Notes under the pieces: generated by a model | What the model saw: only the letters and a program-made list of their open reading frames with translations | The model's database searches: none | What the model was told of the DNA's origin: nothing | Shown here: piece by piece, positions 52,965 through 60,479 of the stretch | Position numbering within the stretch: position 1 is the first letter of the stretch | Layout of the letters: every line of letters starts with the position of its first letter | Translations under genes and position numbers: made by a program | From: Moorella humiferrea | GTDB taxonomy: Bacteria > Bacillota > DSM-521 > Neomoorellales > Neomoorellaceae | DNA: 64,000 nt | Assembly (NCBI RefSeq): GCF_039233145.1 | Contig: NZ_CP136419.1 | Location: forward strand, 2,020,001 to 2,084,000 | Direction of reading: 5' to 3'

Positions 52965-53588
52965 TTAAGCGCCAAAGACCTCGGCGGCCACCCGGAGGCC
53001 GTCGCCGGCGGTAGTGGCAAAGTAATCGGCGCCAGCATACTTTTTCACGGCCTCATCAACGTAGTTGCCACCAATGACCACTTTGGGATACAACCCCGCG
53101 TCGTGAATGGCCTCGACAGTTTCCTTTAGCGCTGCCTGGCAGCTTGTAAGGAGAACGCTCATGCCCACCAATGGCGCTCCCGTCTCCTTTACCGCTTCTA
53201 CAAATTTTTCTTTAGGTACATCCACGCCCAGGTCTACCACATTGTACCCGGCACCTTTAAGGAGCATAATCACGATGTTTTTCCCTAAATCGTGGATGTC
53301 GCCCTTAACCGTGCCGATAACGATAGTCCCCTTATGGCCGGTTCCTTCGCCCTTTAAATAGGGTTCCAAAATATCCATGGCGTTTTTCATGATTTCGCCC
53401 GCCATGACCAGCTCGCTCAAGAAATAGTCACCGCTTTCAAACCGGCTGCCTACCTCGACCATTCCCTCCTGCAGGGCCTTCACGATCTCCAGCGGCGCCG
53501 CCCCGGCGTCCAGAAATTCTTTGACCAGGGCGTCTACCTGGGCTTCTTCTAATTCGGCCATGGCCCGGGCCAATGCATCTTTTTGCAT
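52965..53588 (-). CDS. Corrinoid (B12-binding) methyl-carrier protein
   Basis: A 207-residue protein of the MtaC/MtvC/MttC type. The N-terminal helical cap (ALARAMAELEEAQVDALVKEF and EGMVEVGSRFESGDYFLSELVMAGEIM) is followed by the Rossmann B12 domain with VKGDIHDLGKNIVIMLLKG, whose His ligates cobalt, then VDLGVDVP, SVLLTSC and VIGGNYVDEA. It carries the methyl group between a substrate methyltransferase and tetrahydrofolate. The start is ATG 53588; a GTG four codons earlier is possible, and a frame to 53672 overlaps a small ORF. Second corrinoid protein of this locus. Confidence 0.9.
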   Translation of the reverse strand: MQKDALARAMAELEEAQVDALVKEFLDAGAAPLEIVKALQEGMVEVGSRFESGDYFLSELVMAGEIMKNAMDILEPYLKGEGTGHKGTIVIGTVKGDIHDLGKNIVIMLLKGAGYNVVDLGVDVPKEKFVEAVKETGAPLVGMSVLLTSCQAALKETVEAIHDAGLYPKVVIGGNYVDEAVKKYAGADYFATTAGDGLRVAAEVFGA

Positions 53589-53625
53589 ATTTTGCCACAC
53601 CCTTTCCTTAAATCGATCATCTATT

Positions 53626-53778
53626 CTAACGCTGCACCCAGAACCATATAAAGGCGTAAGCCAAAGCATCAAGACCTGTCCATTCTTTTTTCACGAGCTC
53701 TTCATTGCCTGCTATCGTGCCAAACTCCTTTTTCTTTATGTCCCAGGGTACGCATGTGCCGGCTTCTGGTACGAACAT
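53626..53778 (-). CDS. Hypothetical 50-residue protein in the methyltransferase locus
   Basis: A small ORF found by eye between the UroD-type gene and the corrinoid gene. ATG at 53778 stands behind GGAGGGGATAAG, an excellent ribosome-binding site, and the frame runs to a TAG at 53626. The product begins MFVPEAGTCVPWDIKKKEFG and ends with an aromatic stretch AYAFIWFWVQR. Codon use looks like its neighbours. I do not recognise a family. It could be a small accessory protein of the methyltransferase system. The chance that it is spurious is real, because it is short. Confidence 0.5.
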   Translation of the reverse strand: MFVPEAGTCVPWDIKKKEFGTIAGNEELVKKEWTGLDALAYAFIWFWVQR

Positions 53779-53802
53779 CTTATCCCCTCCATTCCTGTTA
53801 TC

Positions 53803-54975
53803 TTAATACACGCCGTATTCCCGCGCCGCTTCAAGCATGGCCATTATATTTTCCCGTTTGGCATCGCTCATCACCACGCCGCCCGCAGCGAGGATAAAGC
53901 CGCCGTCCCCGGCCAGTTCATCGATGGCTTTCTTTACGCAGTCCTTTACTTCCTGGGGCGTACCGTAGGTTAAAAGGGTGGTGGGAACGCCGCCGTACAG
54001 GCAGAAACGCCCGCCCAAAACTGCCTTCGCCTTCTTGGCGTCGGTTAAATCGATGCAGAAAACAATGCTCTTATCCGGCAGTTCGGCTATCTTTTCCAGA
54101 TAAGGCGTCCAGTCTCCTTCGGCAAAGAAGAATGTCCTCTTCCTCATGGACCAAAGGCCTTCAATCACTGCCTTCCAGGTGGGCCAATAATACTTCTCCC
54201 AGAAGGCGGGGCTCAAGAAAGGATAAGCACCTTTATGCAGAGGGGCAAAGCAGGGAAACGTTGTGTCTCCGGCGGCGGTAATCATGGCGTAGGCAATATT
54301 GTGGGGGACGATAGCCTCACAGGCGGCCACTACCTTATCCGGCCGCCGCCTGAGATCTACCAGTATTCCCTTCGTACCCCGGAGGGCATCGCCCAGCGTA
54401 TCGAAGGGGGCTTTGGTCATGCCTGAAGTGGCAGGCACTACAGCGTATTCCTTTGCCCATTTTTCCGAGGCTCTGGCCATCTTGTCGTTGTGCATGGCAA
54501 AGGCGGCGGCGCCTTTTACCAGGGCCACGCTGGCACGGTAGGAGCCCGGTTCGCTGAATTCCCCGCATATCCGCGGCAGGTATTTAGTTGCCAGCCAGTA
54601 AGTCGGATTGGCGATAAACTCATCGTAATCTTCAGCTTTCATATACTCTTCTTCTATATATTGAAAACCAGAATTTTCCTCAAAATAGATGCCCGGGAAT
54701 TTATACAGCTTGCAGCCGATGGCGTCGAACATGGGCGGCCACCACAAGTTGGGGGAACCGAACATAGTGTCAAAATCCAAATCCTTTATCAGGTCGCTGA
54801 TTATGGCCGTGGATTTATCTACGTCGTAGTATATTTCCTGCATGTTGGTGTCGGTGTATTTGACGAACCATTCACCGATGGGAAACACGACGGGAACTTT
54901 GTCCGGCTTGCCGCAGTCCAGGGCCGTCGTGTAACGTGCAAACCTTTCTTGATAAAGCTTTTCCTTATCGCTCAT
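53803..54975 (-). CDS. UroD-fold substrate methyltransferase (MtvB-like)
   Basis: A 390-residue protein of the UroD superfamily, ending ENIMAMLEAAREYGVY as these proteins do. It differs from MtaA-type members: where they have HxCG, it has AEGDW (about residues 285-289). A Cys follows at about 325 in GGRFCLYGG. So any metal site would use Glu/Asp plus Cys. Related proteins in Moorella and other acetogens act as methyltransferase I on methoxylated aromatics or similar substrates (MtvB). Upstream GGAGGG precedes the ATG. Flanked by a methyl-THF methyltransferase and two corrinoid proteins, it is the best candidate for the substrate-demethylating enzyme. Confidence 0.85.
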   Translation of the reverse strand: MSDKEKLYQERFARYTTALDCGKPDKVPVVFPIGEWFVKYTDTNMQEIYYDVDKSTAIISDLIKDLDFDTMFGSPNLWWPPMFDAIGCKLYKFPGIYFEENSGFQYIEEEYMKAEDYDEFIANPTYWLATKYLPRICGEFSEPGSYRASVALVKGAAAFAMHNDKMARASEKWAKEYAVVPATSGMTKAPFDTLGDALRGTKGILVDLRRRPDKVVAACEAIVPHNIAYAMITAAGDTTFPCFAPLHKGAYPFLSPAFWEKYYWPTWKAVIEGLWSMRKRTFFFAEGDWTPYLEKIAELPDKSIVFCIDLTDAKKAKAVLGGRFCLYGGVPTTLLTYGTPQEVKDCVKKAIDELAGDGGFILAAGGVVMSDAKRENIMAMLEAAREYGVY

Positions 54976-55073
54976 TTTCTAATTCCCTCCCTGGTCTAGA
55001 ATAAAAAGCCCGGTTCGAACCCTGTCTTCTTCTATTGCCTTACCCGTCACCTCCTTATAACCCCAATATCATG

Positions 55074-55871
55074 TTAATCCTCAAGGGCGCCGGCCCGGTA
55101 GGCTTTTAAAAATCTTTTACCGAAGGGATCGTTACCCATTAATAAATCTACCGTCGTCAGCAAAGTCATGATTTTGGCATCCAGGGGATCGAGGATGGCG
55201 GCGTCCATGCCGTGGGCCATGCATATGGCCAGAAAATAACGATTGATTAGCCTTCTCTTGGGCATGTTGAAAGAAATGTTACTCAAACCCGATACCGTTT
55301 TTACCTTAAATTGACGCTTAATTTCCGTAAGGCACTGGAAAAACATTAAAGCATTGGTATGATTGACGGCCAGGGGCAGCACCAGGGGATCGATGTACAG
55401 CTTCTCCAGATCATAACCATGGCGGGAAAGGATTTCTATCAACTTCTCGGCGATTTTGAGCCTGTCCGCCACTGTCTTGGGAATGCCGTTGTCATCTACC
55501 GTTAGTCCGATTACCGGACAGCCGTGCTCCAATACGAGGGGCAATATACCCTCCAGGCGACTCTTTTCCATAGATATGGAATTGATTATAATTGCGCTTT
55601 TATCGCCCTTTAAGACCGCCAGGGCTTTTTTAACGGCGGCCGGTGAGGTACTGTCAATGCACAGGGGTACCTCCGTCGCCTCCTGAACCGCTTGAACCAG
55701 CCACTCCATATCGGCTTCTTCGTTGCAGTGGGCCGTATTGACATCCAAATAAGCAGCTCCCGCCGCCGCCTGCCTGCGGGCGAGTTCCTGTACAGCGGCT
55801 TTGTCCTTATCGTTGATGATTTGGCGGATTGCCGGTATGGCGCTGTTCAATTTTTCTCCGATGATAAGCAC
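55074..55871 (-). CDS. Methyltetrahydrofolate:corrinoid methyltransferase (MtvA/AcsE-like)
   Basis: A 265-residue pterin-binding TIM-barrel protein (DHPS-like). IIGEKLNSAIPAIRQI at the N-terminus, AYLDVNTAHCNEEADMEWLV with the Asn-Thr pterin contacts, LCIDSTSPAAVKKAL and KTVSGLSNISFNMPKR are conserved in AcsE/MtvA/MtgA. It moves the methyl group from the corrinoid protein to tetrahydrofolate, feeding the Wood-Ljungdahl pathway. Start GTG at 55871 with GGAGG nine bases upstream. Gap of 143 bases to the upstream corrinoid gene holds an operator-like palindrome, so it may be a separate transcript start. Confidence 0.9.
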   Translation of the reverse strand: MLIIGEKLNSAIPAIRQIINDKDKAAVQELARRQAAAGAAYLDVNTAHCNEEADMEWLVQAVQEATEVPLCIDSTSPAAVKKALAVLKGDKSAIIINSISMEKSRLEGILPLVLEHGCPVIGLTVDDNGIPKTVADRLKIAEKLIEILSRHGYDLEKLYIDPLVLPLAVNHTNALMFFQCLTEIKRQFKVKTVSGLSNISFNMPKRRLINRYFLAICMAHGMDAAILDPLDAKIMTLLTTVDLLMGNDPFGKRFLKAYRAGALED

Positions 55872-55947
55872 TGGTTTACGCCTCCAATCTATTTACCATG
55901 TTAAAAACCCATCCAATATTGTGGTAGTTCCGGTATACTTATCTACC

Positions 55948-55957
55948 TGTATATACA
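55948..55957. promoter_or_regulatory. Candidate GntR operator TGTATATACA
   Basis: A perfect 10-bp palindrome upstream of the methyl-THF methyltransferase gene. A related TTGTATAAAA lies in the leader of the GntR gene at about 57466 (minus strand). Both could be bound by the GntR protein encoded upstream. Confidence 0.4.
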
Positions 55958-55995
55958 AATATATTCTATGCATTTCCGAGAATTCCTTCTTATTC

Positions 55996-56012
55996 AGGTG
56001 AAAAAATCACCT
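55996..56012. other. Short hairpin after the first corrinoid gene
   Basis: AGGTGA (55996-56001) pairs with TCACCT (56007-56012) around a five-base A/T loop, directly after the stop at 56015. No good T run, so it is weak as a terminator. Confidence 0.35.
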
Positions 56013-56014
56013 CT

Positions 56015-56659
56015 TTAGGTTAAAAGGCGCATCCCCAGCCAGCGCCGGCAGACGGCCACCCCTTCCACGGCCTCCCGTACCCAAGCATCGGCACCCACAT
56101 AGCGGCAGACGCGTTCGTCCACCAGGCCCCCGATAACCACCTTGACCTCCTGCCCTACCGCCGCCGTACGTACCTTTTGGACGGTGCGGCGCATGGCTTC
56201 AAAAGAAGTAGAGAGGAGGGCCGACAACCCTAAAACCCTGGCTCCCGTCTGTTTAACGATGTTTAAAAACTCCTCTGGCGGGATATCCACTCCGGCATCA
56301 AAAACGCGAAAGCCTTCACATCTCAAGAGGGATATGGTGATGTTTTTACCGATGTCGTGGATGTCCCCTTCCACCGTACCAAAAACAATATCGGCCCGTT
56401 CCGGCTGTCCGGAAGAAATGGGGGGAGATGCCAGAAAGGGATCAAGGATTCCCAGCACTTCCTGAAAGATTTCCGCCGACATCACCAGGTCACATAAAAA
56501 ATATTCTCCTGCCGCGTAACGATCGCCGACCATTTTCATTCCCTGCCGGCACTCTTCTATTATCGTTAGGGGCGCTACCTGTTCGTTAAGGGCCTTCCTC
56601 ACCAGTTCCAGGACTCTCTTTTCCTCTAATTCCGCCATCGCCAGGGTTAAGGGACCCAA
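56015..56659 (-). CDS. Corrinoid (B12-binding) methyl-carrier protein, first copy
   Basis: A 214-residue protein with the same layout as the corrinoid protein at 52965. Helical cap AMAELEEKRVLELVRKAL and GDRYAAGEYFLCDLVMSAEIF; B12 site VEGDIHDIGKNITISLLRC; then FDAGVDIPPEEF, SALLSTSF and VIGGLVDERVC. The start appears to be TTG 56659 behind GGGAGGGGG; an ATG seven codons in is the alternative. It follows the GntR gene by 35 bases on the same strand. Two carriers in one locus suggest either two substrates or two partner methyltransferases. Confidence 0.88.
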   Translation of the reverse strand: MGPLTLAMAELEEKRVLELVRKALNEQVAPLTIIEECRQGMKMVGDRYAAGEYFLCDLVMSAEIFQEVLGILDPFLASPPISSGQPERADIVFGTVEGDIHDIGKNITISLLRCEGFRVFDAGVDIPPEEFLNIVKQTGARVLGLSALLSTSFEAMRRTVQKVRTAAVGQEVKVVIGGLVDERVCRYVGADAWVREAVEGVAVCRRWLGMRLLT

Positions 56660-56694
56660 AAAAACACCCCCTCCCTTTTACGATTCGCAGCCGG

Positions 56695-57426
56695 CTAAAT
56701 CGTAGCTGTGACCGAGGTCAATTGATACCGGTCCCCACGGTAAAGGCACCATCCCCAACCTACCGGCCGATTGTCGGCCGCCAGCAAAAACTGTTCCACC
56801 AAAAAAGCCGGGGAACCGGGAGAAGTGCGTAAGGCACGGGCCTCTTCTTCATTGAGATTTGTCACTTTTAAAATCATTTTGCTGCTCATTGGCAGGGCGG
56901 CGGCGTGCTTTTCCAGTATATCGGGAAAAGCCTGATACTGGAGTTCGTTTTCCAGAATCGGCCTTCCTTGGTCGTAACGCAGATATTTACGGTCATATGC
57001 CAGGGGCTCGCCGTCGGTCAGGAGGGTGCGGCGAACAAATAGGACTTTTGTTCCCTGGCGTACTTGAAGCATGGCTGCCGCCTTTTCCGGGGCGGGTACC
57101 AGCCGGGCCTCCAGGAGCCGGGAGCTTGCGGCCATGCCCCGGGCAGCCGCATCCTTGTGGAACTCCTCCATGACAAAAACCGCCCGGTCTAACTCGGGTC
57201 GGGAGACAAAGGTGCCCTTTCCCCGTTCGGCACGGATGAGACCGGCTCTGATCAGGTGACTCAAGCTGCGGCGGACGGTCATGCGGCTTAATCCGTATTT
57301 TTCACTCAATTCCGCCTCGGAGGGTAACGCTTCACCCGGTCGGTAGGCGCCAGTCTTTATTTGGTGTTCCAGGATCTGGGCTAGTTGGTAATAAGGAGGC
57401 ACAAAGGAATTTTTGTCTATGGCCAT
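56695..57426 (-). CDS. GntR-family regulator of the methyltransferase locus
   Basis: A 243-residue HutC-type regulator. Winged helix: PPYYQLAQILEHQIKTG, ELSEKYGLSRMTVRRSLSHL, AERGKGTFVSRPE. UTRA domain: VLFVRRTLLTDGEPLAYDRKYLRY and GWGWCLYRGDRYQL. The ATG at 57426 has GAGGTGG seven bases upstream. It is the first gene of the locus and so likely senses the methylated substrate or a product. More distant from the three GntR proteins in the first 14 kb. Confidence 0.9.
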   Translation of the reverse strand: MAIDKNSFVPPYYQLAQILEHQIKTGAYRPGEALPSEAELSEKYGLSRMTVRRSLSHLIRAGLIRAERGKGTFVSRPELDRAVFVMEEFHKDAAARGMAASSRLLEARLVPAPEKAAAMLQVRQGTKVLFVRRTLLTDGEPLAYDRKYLRYDQGRPILENELQYQAFPDILEKHAAALPMSSKMILKVTNLNEEEARALRTSPGSPAFLVEQFLLAADNRPVGWGWCLYRGDRYQLTSVTATI

Positions 57427-57514
57427 GAAGCAACCACCTCGCCCGGGTCGTACAGGAGCTTAACGGTTTTTATACAATAATTCTATATTCAGCCAATAAA
57501 TCCTGCCGGCAAAT

Positions 57515-57539
57515 TAAAGGGCCCCCCTCATGGGGGACC
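57515..57539 (-). terminator. Terminator of the CBM25-like gene
   Basis: On the minus strand GGTCCCCC, a short ATGA loop and GGGGGGCC, followed by CTTTAATTT. It lies just past the stop at 57546. Confidence 0.7.
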
Positions 57540-57545
57540 GGCGTA

Positions 57546-57920
57546 TTATTTGCCGTTGTGGATTTCAAAGCTCCAGTTGAGGCCGTTATTGTTGTCCCAG
57601 TTGTTGGCGCTGTCCTTGAAGCAGATGTTCAGGCGGCTGCCGTCTTCCACCCGGATGTTTTTCACCCAGCCGTAGCCGGTACGCTCCATGCGGTAATCAT
57701 AGATATTCTGCCAGTTATTGGCGTCCCCGTAACCAGTATGCATCCATACCTGGTCGGCGCCGCAGGCATCAAGGAGGCCGTGGTAAAGGATGGTCACTTC
57801 ATCGCCGGCGGTAATGGGTACCGGGTCCACCACCACCCCGCCGGGATATTCGGCCGCCCGCATCTGCTGCAGGCGCGTTCGTTTATCGCTTATAAAGCGG
57901 CTGCGGTTTTTATCGCCCAA
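57546..57920 (-). CDS. Small CBM25-like carbohydrate-binding protein
   Basis: A 124-residue protein. After about 25 basic residues the rest resembles a starch-binding CBM25/CBM53 domain: PITAGDEVTILYHGLLDACG, QVWMHTGYGD, RTGYGWVKNIRVEDG and FKDSANNWDNNNGLNWSFEI with the aromatic and Asn residues of the sugar site. No signal peptide and no catalytic domain, so it is apparently cytoplasmic and stands alone. It may bind intracellular glycogen made by the glgA cluster. Start TTG 57920 behind GGGGAGG, eight-base spacing. Confidence 0.8.
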   Translation of the reverse strand: MGDKNRSRFISDKRTRLQQMRAAEYPGGVVVDPVPITAGDEVTILYHGLLDACGADQVWMHTGYGDANNWQNIYDYRMERTGYGWVKNIRVEDGSRLNICFKDSANNWDNNNGLNWSFEIHNGK

Positions 57921-58080
57921 ATCTATAACCTCCCCAGGGAAAGTTTCTAAAATTAGTTTCCCTGGAGCCAGGCCGGGCTATGCAAAAACTGCTACTTTCT
58001 CGCCGGTCCGGTAATAGCGCTGTTCTCAGACACCAGGCGCGAAAAATGAGTTTAGAGATGCAGGTCGGTTCTTTAGGAAC

Positions 58081-58902
58081 TTACCGTCTTTCCAACCAGT
58101 CTTTACTGGCATATTTCGCCCTTAGCTCCTCCAATCGCCCTTTTTCCCCATCTGTCAGCTCTCCCCGTATAAATTCTAAACCGTAGAGTCTGGTAAAGGC
58201 TCGGGCTATACCGGCCTTTATTTCCTCTCCTTCGACCCGGCGGCCTAAAATGTCCTCCAGGCCGCAGGCCTGGTGGTAAAATTTATCCTTGAGGCGCTGG
58301 CGTACGGCTTCCGAAGGCATTTTTAGGACGGCAAAAAGGTCGTCAACATTTAAGGCGATGACTATCGACCCGTGCTGGAGGACCACGCCCCCCTTACGTG
58401 TCTGGGCGCTGCCTACCAGCTTGCGGCCGCCACAGGTTATCTCATACCAGGAGGGGGCATCAAAACAGGCGGCCGAAGTATGCTCATCCTGGCCTCCTTT
58501 GCGGCCTGAGGCAATCTCCACCGGCGCTCCCAGCTCCCTCAATCCCAAAGCCAAGGCCTCTGCAAGACGCAGATAAGATGGGCGAATCCCGCCGGTCATA
58601 AGGGGATGGTCTTCCCGGGCCACTACGCTGTAGGTTACTTCTTTATCGTGAAGGACGGCCCGGCCGCCGGTTAAGCGGCGCACCAGCCCCAGCCCCCGCT
58701 CCCTGACAGCCACCACGTCGATTTCTTTCTCCAGTTGCTGGAAATAACCCAAGGAGATGGTTGGCGGCTGCCAGGCATAAAAACGTAAGGTTGGCGGCGT
58801 TTTGCCTTCCCGGTGCTCCAGCAGGATGGCCTCGTCCACGGCCATGTTGGTGTAAGGATCGGCCACACCGGTATCTAATAGCCGCCAGGTTTCAGCCGGC
58901 AT
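58081..58902 (-). CDS. Octanoyl/lipoate-protein transferase (LipM/LplA family)
   Basis: A 273-residue BPL/LplA-fold enzyme of about the length of LipM. NMAVDEAIL near residue 19, RLTGGRAVLHDKEVTYS near 75 (lipoyl loop), CFDAPSWYEITCGGRKLVGSAQTRK with the Cys used by LipM and the catalytic Lys. It attaches octanoate or lipoate to carrier domains; the GcvH protein encoded at 63.3 kb is an obvious acceptor. LipM versus LplA is not certain from sequence, but the Cys favours LipM. ATG 58902 behind GGGGG. Confidence 0.85.
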   Translation of the reverse strand: MPAETWRLLDTGVADPYTNMAVDEAILLEHREGKTPPTLRFYAWQPPTISLGYFQQLEKEIDVVAVRERGLGLVRRLTGGRAVLHDKEVTYSVVAREDHPLMTGGIRPSYLRLAEALALGLRELGAPVEIASGRKGGQDEHTSAACFDAPSWYEITCGGRKLVGSAQTRKGGVVLQHGSIVIALNVDDLFAVLKMPSEAVRQRLKDKFYHQACGLEDILGRRVEGEEIKAGIARAFTRLYGLEFIRGELTDGEKGRLEELRAKYASKDWLERR

Positions 58903-58929
58903 AGATTTACCCCCCTGGTCCTGAACTGA

Positions 58930-59103
58930 TTAGATCGCATAGGCTTCCCAAAAGGGTGTTCCTTTAATACGGTGTACCTTGAGGGAAGGATGGCACGGGT
59001 TTTGCGCCAGGAAGCGTATGGTTTTCAACACGTGCTTTTGAGCTTCTTTGCTTTACTCTTGAAACTGTTCCAGGAAACTATCAGTCCTTATTATCTGAGG
59101 CAT
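58930..59103 (-). pseudogene. Fossil RelE/ParE-type toxin gene
   Basis: The frame starts at ATG 59103 inside the antitoxin gene and reads MPQIIRTDSFLEQFQE before an in-frame TAA at 59055-59053. After it the same frame continues SKEAQKHVLKTIRFLAQNP, CHPSLKVHRIKG and TPFWEAYAI and then a stop at 58932-58930. This is the body of a RelE-type mRNA interferase, where FWEAYVNRDWRVIFE-like residues are expected next, so the catalytic end is missing as well. Arrangement (overlapping antitoxin upstream) is typical of type II toxin-antitoxin operons. Confidence 0.65.
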
Positions 59104-59281
59104 TCTCTAGTTCTCCTATTAATTCTTCAACATTGCCGTAAGCCTTAACTCGCCCTTCCGCCAGATGCTGCAAGCTCCGTTGCATCCTTTCCTGCCATTC
59201 CTCGCTCCAGAAATATTCCTGTTGCCTGGGGTGCCAGTCAACCGGGACAAGGCGAAGGCTGGTACCGTGTCCCCGCTCCAT
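59081..59281 (-). CDS. Small antitoxin-like protein, partner of a dead toxin
   Basis: A 66-residue acidic protein, MERGHGTSLRLVPVDWHP at the start, then YFWSEEWQERMQRSLQHLAEGRVKAYGNVEEL. The EEWQ and AEGR-x-YGNVEEL ending resembles the toxin-binding tail of AbrB/RelB-type antitoxins. A DNA-binding beta domain, usual for that group, is absent. ATG 59281 has AGAGGTG eight bases upstream. Directly overlaps the fossil toxin frame, so it is now an orphan antitoxin. Confidence 0.6.
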   Translation of the reverse strand: MERGHGTSLRLVPVDWHPRQQEYFWSEEWQERMQRSLQHLAEGRVKAYGNVEELIGELENASDNKD

Positions 59282-59392
59282 ACCTGATACACCTCTTTTT
59301 ATTTCCGTTTTTCTGTATTATAACAGATCCGGGAAATATAATCCCCATTAAAAACTGCACCCGGGGACTAATCTTAAATATTTACCCTGATA

Positions 59393-59421
59393 TTGACATA
59401 CTTCTCGCCTAATGCTATCCT
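59393..59421 (+). promoter_or_regulatory. Near-consensus promoter of the HEPN-MNT pair
   Basis: TTGACA at 59393-59398 and TATCCT at 59416-59421 with a 17-base spacer, about 40 bases before the HEPN start. Confidence 0.7.
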
Positions 59422-59465
59422 GTAAATAGATGGGAAAATATGTAATAATATTGCAGGTGTTGAAA

Positions 59466-59855
59466 ATGCCTGAAAGAAGCAGCGACTGGCTGCGGCAAGC
59501 AGAAGCAGACTTAAGGCATGCCATTAATTCGTTTAACGCCGGGGATTTTGAATGGTCCTGTTTTGCCGCTCAGCAGGCGGCGGAAAAAGCAGTAAAAGCA
59601 TTATTTCAAAAGTTGCACCTTGATGCCTGGGGTCATACCGTTTCCATTTTACTAGCAAATCTTCCTGCGGAAATTGCCGTGCCCGGAAAATTGATTGAGC
59701 AAGCCAAAGTTATCGACAAGCATTATATCCCGGCCCGCTATCCGAATGGTTTTGAAATCGGAGCGCCCACCGATTTTTACACTGCGGGGGAGGCTGACAC
59801 CGCCATCAAGATTGCAGGTGAAATCATTGAATTCTGTAAGAGTCATCTCAGTTGA
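59466..59855 (+). CDS. HEPN-domain protein
   Basis: A 129-residue helical protein of the HEPN family. RSSDWLRQAEADLRHA at the start, FEWSCFAAQQAAEKAVKALF in the core helix and KHYIPARYPNGFE near residue 90, a conserved block in this HEPN subgroup. The RX4HXY motif of the HepT RNase toxin is not evident, so nuclease activity is unproven. I chose the ATG at 59466 with AGGTG seven bases upstream; the frame opens earlier at 59430. Overlaps the nucleotidyltransferase gene by 29 bases, the standard HEPN-MNT arrangement. Confidence 0.85.
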   Translation: MPERSSDWLRQAEADLRHAINSFNAGDFEWSCFAAQQAAEKAVKALFQKLHLDAWGHTVSILLANLPAEIAVPGKLIEQAKVIDKHYIPARYPNGFEIGAPTDFYTAGEADTAIKIAGEIIEFCKSHLS

Positions 59856-60201
59856 CGAAAATACTGTCAGAAATGCCCTGGAAGACCTGGCGGCAAGGTT
59901 GAAGTCAAGGCCGGAGGTGCTGGCTGTTTACCTCTGCGGTTCCTGGGCCAGGGGGAACTACACCCCTTATAGCGACATCGACCTTTTGATCCTGGTTACA
60001 AATGACGATAGAAAACCCTGGGATAGAGTACCGGATTATTTGCCCGGCAAATTTCCCGTGGGGCTGGACCTTTTTGTGTATACTCCCGACGAACTTAAAA
60101 AAAGCCGTTTCGCCAGGGAGCTTTTAAAAAATGCCATTCAACTCTACCATGCTGTCTACTCTCACCAGCTTGACCCGGCTAACTTATTGGGAATGGAATG
60201 A
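59827..60201 (+). CDS. MNT-type nucleotidyltransferase
   Basis: A 124-residue minimal nucleotidyltransferase. The catalytic motif is GSWARGNYTPYSDIDLLIL, with the Gly-Ser and the two Asp residues for metal binding. Start taken at TTG 59827 with AGGTGA five bases upstream; a GTG at 59818 is also in frame. In characterised pairs the MNT protein adds AMP to the HEPN toxin and neutralises it. That could apply here but the partner is of a different HEPN subgroup. Confidence 0.82.
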   Translation: MNSVRVISVDENTVRNALEDLAARLKSRPEVLAVYLCGSWARGNYTPYSDIDLLILVTNDDRKPWDRVPDYLPGKFPVGLDLFVYTPDELKKSRFARELLKNAIQLYHAVYSHQLDPANLLGME

Positions 60202-60207
60202 TGGTCT

Positions 60208-60231
60208 GAACTAAATAGATTTAGTTCTTTA
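60208..60231 (+). terminator. Hairpin after the HEPN-MNT pair
   Basis: GAACTAAA (60208-60215), loop TAGA, TTTAGTTC (60220-60227), then TTTA. A short T run; a weak terminator. The rest of the gap to 60423 shows no gene. Confidence 0.55.
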
Positions 60232-60414
60232 CGCGACCCTTGGTTAGTTATGTAAACTATCGAAGGGCCTTATAGGGTACTGTCTATATGGGCCTTTCTG
60301 GAAAATATTTTCAAAAGCTGGATTTCCAGGAAAGCTTAGCTTACTTATGATTATCCCTATATTTAACATAATTATGCTTTACTATTTAGCTTTCGCAGAA
60401 TGGCCATGCCGAAA

Positions 60415-60455
60415 ATAGATGAACAAAGCCGGCAAGTCTTGAGCTGCCGGCTTTG
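60415..60455 (-). terminator. Terminator of the glycine cleavage operon
   Basis: CAAAGCCGGCA (60424-60434) pairs with TGCCGGCTTTG (60445-60455). Read leftward, the stem is followed by TTCATCTATTTT. It is 24 bases past the gcvPB stop. Confidence 0.75.
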
Positions 60456-60479
60456 ATAGTATCTATTCGCCAGGGACGA

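Noticed and set aside
52826-53038. Long upstream extension of treZ
   Set aside because: It crosses a terminator and overlaps the end of the corrinoid gene; ATG 52825 has a ribosome-binding site and the family N-terminus.
54976-55060. 23-codon GTG frame behind AAGGAGG upstream of the UroD-type gene
   Set aside because: The GTG lies inside the ribosome-binding site itself, so no spacing is left. The tiny product is not recognisable.
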